From contig NZ_LQYA01000032.1 of NCBI RefSeq assembly GCF_001531445.1, positions 1 to 37,091 of the forward strand: DNA of 37,091 bases. Direction: 5' to 3'. A program made the position numbers and the translations under genes. This DNA is from Sporosarcina koreensis (GTDB taxonomy: Bacteria; Bacillota; Bacilli; Bacillales_A; Planococcaceae). This document shows positions 22,593-30,477 of the stretch, piece after piece. Every line of letters starts with the position of its first letter. Positions within the stretch are counted from its first letter, which is position 1. Under the pieces are notes generated by a model. It had not been told where the DNA came from. It saw only the letters and a program-made list of their open reading frames with translations, and made no database searches.

Positions 22593-23642
22593 TTGAATCC
22601 AACCATTACACAAAAGGAAAGAATCATTTCATTAGATATTATTCGTGGCTTTGCTTTGTTTGGGATATTGTTCATTAATGTCGGGGCGTTTATAACCATG
22701 CACGAAGGCGTGCAAATCCCCGATTATTACGGCTTGAATGAGATTATTTCCAAATTGATCGAGATATTTGTAGAAAAAAAGTTCTTTTCTATTTTTTCTT
22801 TTTTATTCGGGGCCGGGTTTTATATTTTCGCCTCACGTGCTGAGAGCCGAGGGGATAAGCCTCGTTGGCGTTTTATAAGGCGCTTACTAGCCCTCTTATT
22901 AATCGGCATTATTCATTTTATATTTTTTTGGGGTTCCATTTTATATGCATATGCCTTTATTGGTTTTTTTTTGATTCCTTTTTATCGTGCAAAGGTGTCA
23001 ACAATTAGCAAGTGGCTTGGCGGATTAATAACTATATATATCCTATCACTACTATTAGGAATCTTTGCTCAGGACATGGGAGTCTTTACAAACGTTATTG
23101 CCTTTCTTGGGAATGATACCATTACGATTTTCATCATGTTTTTATCAGGATTCCTTGCAGCTAAAGCGAATTGGTTTCGAAAAATAAGTGATTTATCGAC
23201 TCAAATAAGATGGTTCCAAATCATTGCATTTCCATTGTTTATCGGTTTTTCTATCTGGATTTGGTTCGCATCGCAAAGTAATGATCAACATATTCAAGAA
23301 ATCATTGCTTTAGGTACAATACCGACAACTTATTTGTACTTATCGATTATGTTTTTAATCTTAGAAAACAGACATGTCGCCAAACTATTGCAACCGATTG
23401 CTCGTGTCGGCCAAATGGCGTTTACAAATTATTTTGCACAAAGTTTCATTGGACTCGTCATCATCTCACTTATGAGCCTTGAAATTGTGTCACCGATTAA
23501 CACCGTCATTATTTCTATCATCATCTTTGCGATTCAAATCATTTATAGCGTCATTTGGTTTAAATTCTTTAAGATGGGGCCGTTAGAAAAAGTTTGGCGA
23601 TTAATGACGTATGGTAGGAATACGGCAACCATTAGAAAGTAA
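22593..23642 (+). CDS. DUF418-family membrane protein
   Basis: 349-aa polytopic protein with about nine hydrophobic segments. The N-terminal RIISLDIIRGFALFGILFIN is the hallmark of the DUF418/acyltransferase-3-like family. The C-terminal DUF418 part has PIARVGQMAFTNYFAQSF, and the protein ends FKMGPLEKVWRLMTYGR. The start is TTG with AAAAGGAG 8 nt upstream; no earlier ATG fits. AT-rich relative to its neighbours. It follows the kinase gene but has its own activator-type promoter. DUF418 proteins have no settled function; placement suggests an envelope-protection role. Confidence 0.88.
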   Translation: MNPTITQKERIISLDIIRGFALFGILFINVGAFITMHEGVQIPDYYGLNEIISKLIEIFVEKKFFSIFSFLFGAGFYIFASRAESRGDKPRWRFIRRLLALLLIGIIHFIFFWGSILYAYAFIGFFLIPFYRAKVSTISKWLGGLITIYILSLLLGIFAQDMGVFTNVIAFLGNDTITIFIMFLSGFLAAKANWFRKISDLSTQIRWFQIIAFPLFIGFSIWIWFASQSNDQHIQEIIALGTIPTTYLYLSIMFLILENRHVAKLLQPIARVGQMAFTNYFAQSFIGLVIISLMSLEIVSPINTVIISIIIFAIQIIYSVIWFKFFKMGPLEKVWRLMTYGRNTATIRK

Positions 23643-23682
23643 TTAAAATATGAATGCATTGTAGTCAGTTTACTAATAATAT

Positions 23683-23725
23683 GGCAGACAAGATGCGTAA
23701 ATCAACGTGTTTCGTCTGCTTTTTA
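23683..23725 (+). terminator. Terminator of the DUF418 gene
   Basis: Stem GCAGAC (23684-23689) / GTCTGC (23714-23719) with inner pairing and TTTTT immediately after. Confidence 0.8.
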
Positions 23726-23765
23726 AGTCGCTTCAAATTAAGTTAGAGAAAAACGAGGTGTATTT

Positions 23766-24911
23766 ATGTCTGTATATGTCCTGCCAATAAAGGTTGCATT
23801 TATTATATTTGCTTTTATAGGTCTTCCACTAACCATTCCTTGGCTGATTTACACCTATAGAAAGTATGGATATTTCAGCCTTTGGGCTTCTATTGTTGTT
23901 TACTCGTTTATTTTCTATATGTTGTCAGCTCTATTCCTAGTTCTTTTGCCGCTTCCATTAACAAGGGATACTTGCGCTATCCATTCACAAGATACCGTTT
24001 ATTATTCATTAATGCCATTCAGCTTTATTCGAGATACTGTTAAGGGCAGTTCAATTACTTGGTCACAGCCAAGGTCGTATATTCAGCTATTCAATCAAAG
24101 TGCCTTTTGGCAGGCGGCATTTAATTTTCTGTTATTACTCCCTTTCGGAGTATATTTGCGATACTTTTTCAAAGAAAAACGGTATTGGAAAAAAGCATTT
24201 ACTTTAGGATTCACCCTCTCTCTCTTTTACGAAGTAACACAGGTTACTGGAATTTACGGAATTTACAAATGCCCCTATCGTATATTTGATGTTGACGATC
24301 TAATGTTAAATAGTACAGGTGCACTCTTTGGATTCTTTATTGCTCCAGTCATACTTGCTTTATTTCCTTCCAAGGAAAAACTATTAGCGAAAGCGGAAAA
24401 AATGCAGAAGAGTCATCTAGTGCCGCCGCTGTCTCAATTACTTGCCGTACTTATAGACTATATTTTCATTAAATTGACGTTTACTTTCACAGTCGGACTG
24501 CTAACATCAAGCGAATTTTCAGACATGTTGTATACAACATTTGGATTTGTGGTGATGTACTTTGTTTTACCTCTTCTATGGGAAGGAAAAACAATCGGAA
24601 CAAGTATAATGAGATTTAAACTTTCGAATTTGGAGGGAGATGCCTCTTCATGGCAAGCCTTGCTTAAAAGAACCGTTGCCTTATACTTGCCTTGGCTTGT
24701 AACTATATTATTTAACCTTGTCGCTCAGTTTAAATTGGAAATGGAATCTCACGCTTACGCTATTTATGCCTGGGTAACGGTGGGTATCTTCATATTTGTA
24801 ACCCTTATGTGGACGGCTTTACTGATCCATGCCCTTTTCATTATGTTAAAAAAGGGGAAATATACTTTTTACTTTGATTATGTTGCAAATATCATTCCAA
24901 GGAAGCAATGA
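23766..24911 (+). CDS. VanZ-like / RDD two-domain membrane protein
   Basis: 381 aa. The N-terminal VanZ-like region (about residues 20-205) has LFLVLLPLPLTRDTC, FNFLLLLPFGVYLRYFF, and FYEVTQVTGIYGIYKCPYRIFDVDDLMLNSTGALFGFF, family-typical stretches. The C-terminal RDD region (about 213-375) has VLIDYIFIKL, WEGKTIGTSIMRFKLS and LLKRTVALYLPWL. VanZ proteins lower susceptibility to teicoplanin or other lipid-II-binding glycopeptides by an unknown mechanism. Ribosome site GAGGTG. It sits after the DUF418 terminator and before a 41-bp perfect inverted repeat. Likely part of the same envelope-defence neighbourhood. Confidence 0.85.
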   Translation: MSVYVLPIKVAFIIFAFIGLPLTIPWLIYTYRKYGYFSLWASIVVYSFIFYMLSALFLVLLPLPLTRDTCAIHSQDTVYYSLMPFSFIRDTVKGSSITWSQPRSYIQLFNQSAFWQAAFNFLLLLPFGVYLRYFFKEKRYWKKAFTLGFTLSLFYEVTQVTGIYGIYKCPYRIFDVDDLMLNSTGALFGFFIAPVILALFPSKEKLLAKAEKMQKSHLVPPLSQLLAVLIDYIFIKLTFTFTVGLLTSSEFSDMLYTTFGFVVMYFVLPLLWEGKTIGTSIMRFKLSNLEGDASSWQALLKRTVALYLPWLVTILFNLVAQFKLEMESHAYAIYAWVTVGIFIFVTLMWTALLIHALFIMLKKGKYTFYFDYVANIIPRKQ

Positions 24912-24967
24912 TTATTTAAAAGCAGCGAATCCTATGATGGAATTTGCTTGGATACAAAGTCAAGAAA

Positions 24968-25016
24968 AAGTAAAACAGCAAATTGGAGATCAGATCTCCA
25001 ATTTGCTGTTTTCCAA
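24968..25016 (+). terminator. Perfect 41-bp inverted repeat, likely terminator
   Basis: Bases 24972-25012 form two 20-bp arms (beginning AAAACAGCAAATTGG) around one central base, ending TTTT. It works as a terminator in either direction, 60 nt after the VanZ-RDD stop. Unusually long and perfect. Confidence 0.75.
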
Positions 25017-25090
25017 GTTTGGTCGGGTTCGCATTTTTCCCGCATTAAAAGAATGGATACATGAATGAACTGTAGCACACAAATATAAAA

Positions 25091-25138
25091 ATAAAATACA
25101 GGTAAGGGAACAGTTAATCCTGACACCTGTATTTTTAT
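25091..25138 (-). terminator. Terminator of the MFS gene
   Basis: Stem AAAATACAGGT (25093-25103) / ACCTGTATTTT (25125-25135). Minus strand continues with ATTTTTATAT, 30 nt after the MFS stop. Confidence 0.8.
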
Positions 25139-25168
25139 ACTAGCCTTTTCAGTTCATTTCAAAACCGA

Positions 25169-26332
25169 TTATAACGTCACATGTTTTGGCTTTTTCCAAA
25201 ACAGCGCTAAACCAGTCCCCAGCAGCAGAACGATTGCTGCAAAATAGTAAGGATAGTTCAAGTTGAGATCGAATAATTCGCCTCCGATAATAGGACCGAA
25301 AATATTCCCGATACTCGTAAATGTCGAGTTCATCCCACCGACAAACCCCTGTTCATTTCTTGCGATTTTCGATAAGTAAGAAGTAACGGCTGGGCGCATC
25401 ATGTCGAAACCTATAAACAAGACAAAAGTGGTCAATAAAATAGTGAAGTAGGAACTCACAACGGTCATTAAGATGACGAGTACGGTGGAGATTGCCAACG
25501 ACCAACGGATAAGGTTAATTTCCCCAATCCACTTTGTAACTCGATCAAACAATGCCACTTGGGCAATCGCCCCGACTAACGCACTTCCTGTAATGACAAT
25601 TGCAATGTCCTTTGGAGTGAAGCTGAACTTATGATCGACGAAAAGGCTAAATAACGACTCAAAAGCAGCAAGACCGAATGACATGACGAAAATTAGAATG
25701 AATGCGATGAAATACATCGGAATGAAAATCCGGCGCAGTCCAGTTTTCTGACCTTCCATCGGCTCTTCTTCCGGTGCGCGTTCTGGTTCACTTAAAAAGA
25801 TAATTGATAAAATAGCTGCAAGCGCACCAAGCACCCCCGCCGAATAGAACGGTACACGTGTACCGATTTCCGCCAAAAATCCGCCTAACCCCGGACCTAT
25901 AATGAAGCCTGTGCTAATCGCAGCGGACATATAGCCAAGCGCCTTCGCCCTACTTTGTGCAGTTGTGATGTCAGCAATAAAGGCTGTTACGGCTGGCATG
26001 ATAAAGGCTGCACTCACGCCGCCAAGCATACGGGAAACAAAAAGGATTTCTACCGTTTTACCGAATCCGAATAAAAACTCCGAAGCCCCGAAAATGAACA
26101 AACCGATGACTATCATCATTTTACGGCCGTATTTATCAACCCACTTGCCTGCAATCGGCGAGATAATAAGTTGCGTAATGGCAAAGGCGGCTACCATATA
26201 CCCCACGACCGCCCCACTGATTTCGAGTTCATTCATAATAGTAGGGAGTACTGGAATGACAAGCCCTATACCTAAAAAAGCGATAAATAAATTCATTAAT
26301 AATATGGCCAATACGACTTTTTTACTCTTCAT
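25169..26332 (-). CDS. MFS multidrug efflux transporter, Bmr/NorA type (DHA1)
   Basis: 387 aa, the size of Bmr and NorA, with about 12 TM helices. Motif A is in GKWVDKYGRKMMI, motif B in FVSRMLGGVSAAFIMPAV, and antiporter motif C in GYMSAAISTGFIIGPGLGGFL. It exports toxic compounds against protons. Start ATG 26332 with GAGGAG 8 nt upstream; the frame extends to 26392 without support. The promoter has a 19-bp spacer with a dyad, as in MerR-type control of bmr. Specific drugs cannot be read from sequence. Confidence 0.92.
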   Translation of the reverse strand: MKSKKVVLAILLMNLFIAFLGIGLVIPVLPTIMNELEISGAVVGYMVAAFAITQLIISPIAGKWVDKYGRKMMIVIGLFIFGASEFLFGFGKTVEILFVSRMLGGVSAAFIMPAVTAFIADITTAQSRAKALGYMSAAISTGFIIGPGLGGFLAEIGTRVPFYSAGVLGALAAILSIIFLSEPERAPEEEPMEGQKTGLRRIFIPMYFIAFILIFVMSFGLAAFESLFSLFVDHKFSFTPKDIAIVITGSALVGAIAQVALFDRVTKWIGEINLIRWSLAISTVLVILMTVVSSYFTILLTTFVLFIGFDMMRPAVTSYLSKIARNEQGFVGGMNSTFTSIGNIFGPIIGGELFDLNLNYPYYFAAIVLLLGTGLALFWKKPKHVTL

Positions 26333-26394
26333 ATGTAATCTCCTCTGATTTTTCTGCAAGGCGACAGGCACCGAGACTGATGGTTTTTTCATCT

Positions 26395-26433
26395 TTTGAA
26401 GATTATAGCATTTTTTTCTATAAAGTCTTCAAA
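26395..26433 (-). promoter_or_regulatory. MFS gene promoter: 19-bp spacer spanned by a dyad
   Basis: Minus-strand TTGAAG (26427-26432), 19-nt spacer, TATAAT (26402-26407). The inverted repeat TTTGAAGATTATAG (26395-26408) / CTATAAAGTCTTCAAA (26418-26433, two-base bulge) spans it. This is the configuration of MerR-family (BmrR-like) activated promoters. Confidence 0.6.
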
Positions 26434-26453
26434 TTTGTATCCTCATACACCGG

Positions 26454-26516
26454 TTGCCAAAATATTTTGTCATGCTATAATTGCAATGACAACAACTGAT
26501 AATGATTTTCATTCGC
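26454..26516 (+). promoter_or_regulatory. Nitroreductase promoter with Fur box
   Basis: TTGCCA (26454-26459), 16-nt spacer, TATAAT (26476-26481). GATAATGATTTTCATTCGC (26498-26516) matches 15 of 19 positions of the Fur consensus and lies just past the start site, so iron repression is likely. Confidence 0.7.
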
Positions 26517-26553
26517 AACGAAATAGTTAATTCTTGAAGGGGGTTTTAGTTCC

Positions 26554-27126
26554 ATGGAACTTATGGGGAGAAATGATGTAGAAAAAGCAATTATAGGAAG
26601 AAGGACAATCAAGGCTTTCAAAACAGATCCTGTAGATGTAGAAGAAATCATCGAATTACTGGATATAGCAAAATGGGCACCCAACCATAAATTGACCGAA
26701 CCTTGGCGTTTTCAACTATATGCGGGAGAAGGAAAAGAAACCTTTGTCCAGTCATACGTTAATTCGCAGCCTAAAGTTGACGGAGAAATCGCAGAAAAAG
26801 TACAGCGTAAAGCAAGTTACTTCAAAGATATCCCCCTCCATCTTGTCGTCATTATGCCGGAAGATCCAAGGCAACGAAGATGGGACGAGGATTACGGAGC
26901 TGTGTCCACGATGATCCAAAACTTCCAGCTTGCCGCATGGGAACGGGGCATCGGAATGATTTGGCGGACAAACGATTGGGTGTATGATCCGGTCTTCAGG
27001 GAAGGGATCGGAGTAAAACCGGGCGAAAAAATCGTAGCTACTTTGATGATTGGCTACCCGAAGCATATACCGTCAGCCCAGCCTCGCACAGATATCCGGA
27101 AACTGCTCACAATCATCGATCGGTGA
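26554..27126 (+). CDS. Nitroreductase-family FMN oxidoreductase
   Basis: 190-aa cytosolic flavoprotein of the nitroreductase family, closest in layout to short YdjA-like members. The FMN phosphate-binding start IGRRTIKAFKTDPVD, AKWAPNHKLTEPWRFQL, EDYGAVSTMIQNFQLAAWERG and the end IVATLMIGYPKHIPSAQPRTDIRKL are family features. The natural substrate is unknown. A Fur-like box over the transcript start suggests expression on iron limitation. Start ATG 26554 has AAGGGGG at 11 nt; ATG 26563 is an alternative. Confidence 0.9.
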   Translation: MELMGRNDVEKAIIGRRTIKAFKTDPVDVEEIIELLDIAKWAPNHKLTEPWRFQLYAGEGKETFVQSYVNSQPKVDGEIAEKVQRKASYFKDIPLHLVVIMPEDPRQRRWDEDYGAVSTMIQNFQLAAWERGIGMIWRTNDWVYDPVFREGIGVKPGEKIVATLMIGYPKHIPSAQPRTDIRKLLTIIDR

Positions 27127-27148
27127 AAAGCATACTTATTTATAAATC

Positions 27149-27185
27149 AAAACAAACGTGAATATGAGCATCACGTTTGTTTTGA
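27149..27185 (+). terminator. Terminator of the nitroreductase gene (convergent)
   Basis: Stem CAAAACAAACGTG / CACGTTTGTTTTG with an 11-nt loop. Confidence 0.85.
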
Positions 27186-27203
27186 TAGGTGTCGTCTACG
27201 TTA

Positions 27204-27749
27204 TTATTTTTTAAGATCTTTGAATTCGATTTTCGTTCCATCGTTGAACGTAACTTCCAAATCAAATTTGGTATAGTCAGTAGGCAGATTGAAGGTTTTC
27301 AATACATCTGAAATCGCTTCGTCTTTTTTCGTCTGTTGTGTAATATTCAATTTCTGAACGAGAGGATGCAATTCATCGAATGCCTCGTTCCCTCTTTTTT
27401 CGACATGATTCAATGAGTCCTCAATTTTCGCTTTAACGGAACCGACAGTTTTCTGCTCGAGTTCCACTTCATATTCTGTATCGCCTGCATATTCTACTTC
27501 CAATTCAAATTCTGCATACTCAAGCTCATCCATCTTTTTCTGCATATCATCCTGATTTGCTGCGTCGTTGTTTTGCTCAGCGTTTGCAGCTCCAGTTGAA
27601 CTGCTTTCACCTTGTGCATTCGTTTCATTCTCACTCACCGCGGGTGTCTCTTGGTTTACAGTAGGCTCTTCATTCTGGCCATCTGTACCACAGCCAATCA
27701 ACATAAGCGACAATGCACTGGCGATAGATAAAGTACCATTTTTTTTCAT
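27204..27749 (-). CDS. YusW-like lipoprotein
   Basis: 181 aa. Signal peptide with lipobox LMLIGC (Cys about residue 20), so a lipid-anchored surface protein. A low-complexity acidic linker rich in E, N, Q, S and A (about 21-75) is followed by a YusW-like domain: FELEVEYAGDTEYEVELEQK in the first half, then LNITQQTKKDEAISDVLKTF and FDLEVTFNDGTKIEFKDLK. Start ATG 27749 has GGAGGT 8 nt upstream; 27764 would include the ribosome site. Monocistronic, convergent with the nitroreductase. Function unknown. Confidence 0.85.
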   Translation of the reverse strand: MKKNGTLSIASALSLMLIGCGTDGQNEEPTVNQETPAVSENETNAQGESSSTGAANAEQNNDAANQDDMQKKMDELEYAEFELEVEYAGDTEYEVELEQKTVGSVKAKIEDSLNHVEKRGNEAFDELHPLVQKLNITQQTKKDEAISDVLKTFNLPTDYTKFDLEVTFNDGTKIEFKDLKK

Positions 27750-27806
27750 TCGAATGACCTCCAATTTTATTTACTCCTTACCCGATTCACAGTATAGTAA
27801 TCAAGA

Positions 27807-27835
27807 TTGACATTTCAGAAAGAACTCGATACGAT
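27807..27835 (+). promoter_or_regulatory. Promoter of the ABC-F leader transcript
   Basis: TTGACA (27807-27812), 17-nt spacer, TACGAT (27830-27835). Start near 27842, giving a leader of about 300 nt before the ABC-F ATG. Confidence 0.75.
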
Positions 27836-27863
27836 AATAGTAATTGAGAGGAGCGAAAGATAC

Positions 27864-27887
27864 ATGGCATTTTTACAACTATACTGA
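27864..27887 (+). CDS. Leader peptide 1 of the ABC-F gene
   Basis: Seven codons, MAFLQLY, then TGA. GAGAGGAG precedes the ATG by 10 nt. Lies before the terminator; stalling here by a drug-bound ribosome could favour the antiterminator. Translation not proven. Confidence 0.5.
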   Translation: MAFLQLY

Positions 27888-27995
27888 TCCATATACATAT
27901 TGTGATAACCGTTTTATACGGTTTATTTGCTATGTGTACGGATTGGATATGTTGTAGAAGTGAATTCGTTCTACGGGACATCCATACCAATTTGC

Positions 27996-28027
27996 AAGTA
28001 CACAGGGCGATCTGTGTACTTTTTTTA
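27996..28027 (+). terminator. Leader terminator upstream of the ABC-F gene
   Basis: Nine-bp stem AGTACACAG / CTGTGTACT, 6-nt loop, run of seven T. It lies 113 nt before the ABC-F start and after that gene's promoter, so it attenuates it. Confidence 0.88.
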
Positions 28028-28038
28028 TTGGAGGGAAC

Positions 28039-28065
28039 ATGATGATGACATTATTATTTTATTGA
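28039..28065 (+). CDS. Leader peptide 2 of the ABC-F gene
   Basis: MMMTLLFY then TGA, with GGAGGG 3-9 nt before the three successive ATG codons. Sits between the terminator and hairpins ahead of the ABC-F ribosome site, suited to translational attenuation. Confidence 0.5.
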   Translation: MMMTLLFY

Positions 28066-28139
28066 TATGAGCTTATTTCAGTAAGCTCGTATCGATTCCA
28101 GCTATCGATACGAAATAAAAAATTTCGGAGGTAGCGAAA

Positions 28140-29594
28140 ATGGAACAAGTCTGTTTTGAATTGAAGAATATTGAAATGAACTATTTAGATAAGGAAGTAC
28201 TTAAAATAGAGCGTCTAGCTGTACATCAGTTTGATCGCATCGGAATCGTCGGACAAAACGGGGCCGGAAAAAGCACGCTTCTCAAGTTGCTCGCTGGGGA
28301 AATTCAGCCGACAAAAGGGAAAGTGCTGCAACATGTGGAAGGTGGATATTTTCAACAGCTTGAGCCTGCCTCCTTGTCTGAAGCGGATCCCGGGCTGCTC
28401 GGCAGGTTAGCTGTCCCGGCTAACACGGATCGACTTAGCGGAGGAGAGCAAACGAGGCTGAAGCTTGCCCAATTGTTTACGCATTATTATGAAGCCTTGT
28501 TGATCGACGAACCGACTACCCATTTGGACCGTGACGGCATTTCGTTTTTATTGGACGAACTGCGCTATTATTATGGAGCCCTCGTCCTCATCAGCCATGA
28601 TCGGGCCGTATTGGATGAGCTGGTCACGACGATTTGGGAAGTGCATCAAGGCGAAGTACACGTTTACCAAGGGAATTACAGTGACTATAAAGCACAAAAG
28701 CAGTTAGAACGTGAGCAACAACGTCAAGCTCATGAACAGTTCGTAAAGGAAAAAAGCCGCCTGGAACAAGCTGCGCATGATAAAATGAAAAAGGCAGAAA
28801 AAATCACACAAGCAACCAACATGTCGAAAAAGGAAGCAAAAGCGAAAGCCAACCGCATGTTTGAAACAAAATCGAAAGGCACGAGCCAAAAAGCCGTGTA
28901 CCGTGCGGCCAAAGCGATTGAACAGCGCATTGAAAACATGGAAAAGGTAGAACCGGTGGTAGAAGATAGACCTATCATATTTCGGCAAGCAAAAGCATTG
29001 GAATTGCATAACAAATTTCCAATCATGGCAGATCAGCTAACCCTTCAAGTGGGCGAGAAATTATTATTGGACGATGTGAGCTTCCAACTGCCTCTTGGAG
29101 GGAAGATTGCGATTACCGGTGGAAATGGTGTAGGGAAAAGTTCATTGCTCCACCACATTGCATCGAGAGGGGAAAGTCTCGTCATTTCACCAAAGGCGAG
29201 AATCGGATACTTCCAACAGTTGAGCTACCAATTTTCCAGTGACGAAACAGTTCTTCAATTTTTGAGCAATCGATCTGACTATGATGGAGGTTTCTTGCGA
29301 AGCGTATTGCATGCAATGCAATTTACGGGGACGGACATTCAAAAACATGTACACGCGCTAAGTGGAGGCGAAACAATTCGCCTGCGTCTTTGCCAGTTGT
29401 TTTTAGGAGAATACAATATTTTATTGTTGGATGAACCGACAAACTTCCTGGATATTCACGCACTCGAAGCATTAGAGCAATTTATTACGGCGTATGAAGG
29501 TACGGTTGTGTTCGTCTCGCATGATCAAGCATTCATCAAGAATGTGGCAGACGTGCAGTACGTGATTCATTCAAAAAAAATGAATATAATGTAA
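28140..29594 (+). CDS. ABC-F ribosome-protection protein (Vga/Msr/Lsa-like)
   Basis: 484-aa soluble protein with two ABC domains and no membrane segment. First: GQNGAGKST (38-46), LSGGEQTR (99-106), LLIDEPTTHLD (120-130), ISHDR. Second: GGNGVGKSS (327-335), LSGGETIRLR, ILLLDEPTNFLD (427-438), VSHDQ. Between them is a charged helical linker (about 186-285), the part that reaches the peptidyl transferase centre and displaces macrolide, lincosamide, streptogramin A or pleuromutilin drugs. Length and missing Arm fit antibiotic-resistance ABC-Fs (480-550 aa) more than housekeeping EttA/YdiF types. Leader-peptide attenuation upstream supports a drug-inducible role. The exact drug class is not readable. 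Confidence 0.9.
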   Translation: MEQVCFELKNIEMNYLDKEVLKIERLAVHQFDRIGIVGQNGAGKSTLLKLLAGEIQPTKGKVLQHVEGGYFQQLEPASLSEADPGLLGRLAVPANTDRLSGGEQTRLKLAQLFTHYYEALLIDEPTTHLDRDGISFLLDELRYYYGALVLISHDRAVLDELVTTIWEVHQGEVHVYQGNYSDYKAQKQLEREQQRQAHEQFVKEKSRLEQAAHDKMKKAEKITQATNMSKKEAKAKANRMFETKSKGTSQKAVYRAAKAIEQRIENMEKVEPVVEDRPIIFRQAKALELHNKFPIMADQLTLQVGEKLLLDDVSFQLPLGGKIAITGGNGVGKSSLLHHIASRGESLVISPKARIGYFQQLSYQFSSDETVLQFLSNRSDYDGGFLRSVLHAMQFTGTDIQKHVHALSGGETIRLRLCQLFLGEYNILLLDEPTNFLDIHALEALEQFITAYEGTVVFVSHDQAFIKNVADVQYVIHSKKMNIM

Positions 29595-29602
29595 GCGAAA
29601 TG

Positions 29603-29640
29603 AACCCATCCAATCGTTCTCGGATGGGTTTTCATTATTT
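29603..29640 (+). terminator. Convergent terminator (ABC-F gene / EamA gene)
   Basis: Stem AACCCATCC / GGATGGGTT, 10-nt loop, then TTCATTATTTT. Confidence 0.85.
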
Positions 29641-30477
29641 TATAGAGGAGAGGATGACACCGAAAAGCATCAGTGCGGCTCCAATATACCCGGCACCCGT
29701 AATGACTTCGTGAGCGAAAACGACCCCGACAATCGCCGCAAAAACCGGTTCCAAAGAAAAGATGAGCCCCGTACGTACAGGCGTCGTATATTGCTGGGCA
29801 ACAATTTGCAGAATGAACCCGACTCCGCTGCATAAAATACTAAGTGCAAGTATAGCTATCCAACTAATTGTAGAATCCGGGAATGTAGGCGTTTCAAGCA
29901 GCAAAGAGAAGACAAACCCAAAAAAGCCGGCAAACCCCAGTTGTAAAATACCGAGATTCAATGTATCCACTTTATGAGCTGCGGAACCCACCACGAGAAT
30001 ATGTATGGCATAGCAAAAAGCCGCGGCAATACATAATAAATCGCCGAATTGGATGCGAAAAGGGAGCTGTATCGTTAGTAAAGCGATTCCGATTATCGCA
30101 AGCAGAATGCTGATGATCAGTTTTGTTTCGGGTTTATTTCTATAGACGACAGTGCTGATAAGAGGAACAAAAATAACGGTCAAGCTGATTAAAAAGCCTG
30201 CATTGGACGTAGTTGTCGTTTTTAACCCGAAAGTGACAAGCGTAAAAATGATGAAAAGGATAAAACCTAATAATGCAGCAAATTTTACGGTCGCCCTGTC
30301 AATCTTCATGAATCGGCGATAAAAAATGGCGGATGCAAAAAGAAATGCCAATCCAAACCGGAGCGCTATCAAATTGAACTCCGATACTGAATCCAGCCCT
30401 ACCTTCATGAAAAGGTAAGAGGACCCCCAGCAGACAGTGACAAATAAAAGCAGCAGGTCCGCTTTTAATGGTTTCAT
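29635..30477 (-). CDS. EamA/DMT-superfamily transporter
   Basis: 280 aa, about ten TM helices in two EamA repeats. First repeat starts LLLLFVTVCWGSSYLFMKVGL with ALRFGLAFLFASAIF; second repeat includes GILQLGFAGFFGFVFSLL and PVRTGLIFSLEPVFAAIVGVVF. Drug/metabolite exporter family; the substrate cannot be told. Ribosome site AAGGAGGGG, 8 nt before ATG. Monocistronic, between the convergent terminator and a 267-nt gap that holds little else. Confidence 0.9.
   Translation of the reverse strand: MKPLKADLLLLFVTVCWGSSYLFMKVGLDSVSEFNLIALRFGLAFLFASAIFYRRFMKIDRATVKFAALLGFILFIIFTLVTFGLKTTTTSNAGFLISLTVIFVPLISTVVYRNKPETKLIISILLAIIGIALLTIQLPFRIQFGDLLCIAAAFCYAIHILVVGSAAHKVDTLNLGILQLGFAGFFGFVFSLLLETPTFPDSTISWIAILALSILCSGVGFILQIVAQQYTTPVRTGLIFSLEPVFAAIVGVVFAHEVITGAGYIGAALMLFGVILSSIK

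Larger units (their letters stand above)
27842..28139 (+). ncRNA. Attenuator leader of the ABC-F gene
   Basis: Order: uORF1 (27864-27887); hairpin AACCG/CGGTT (27907-27923); segment TGTGTAC (27933-27939); hairpin GTAGAA/TTCTAC (27954-27974); terminator stem AGTACACAG / CTGTGTACT with seven T (27996-28026); uORF2 (28039-28065); hairpins GAGCTTA/TAAGCTC (28069-28088) and CGTATCGAT/ATCGATACG (28088-28112); ribosome site CGGAGG (28126-28131). TGTGTAC can pair with GTACACA (27998-28004) in the terminator's left arm, a ready antiterminator. This fills the 390-nt gap. Confidence 0.75.

Noticed and set aside
24874..25068. 64-codon frame overlapping the end of the VanZ-RDD gene
   Set aside because: It reads through the perfect inverted-repeat terminator, overlaps the upstream gene and has no ribosome site.
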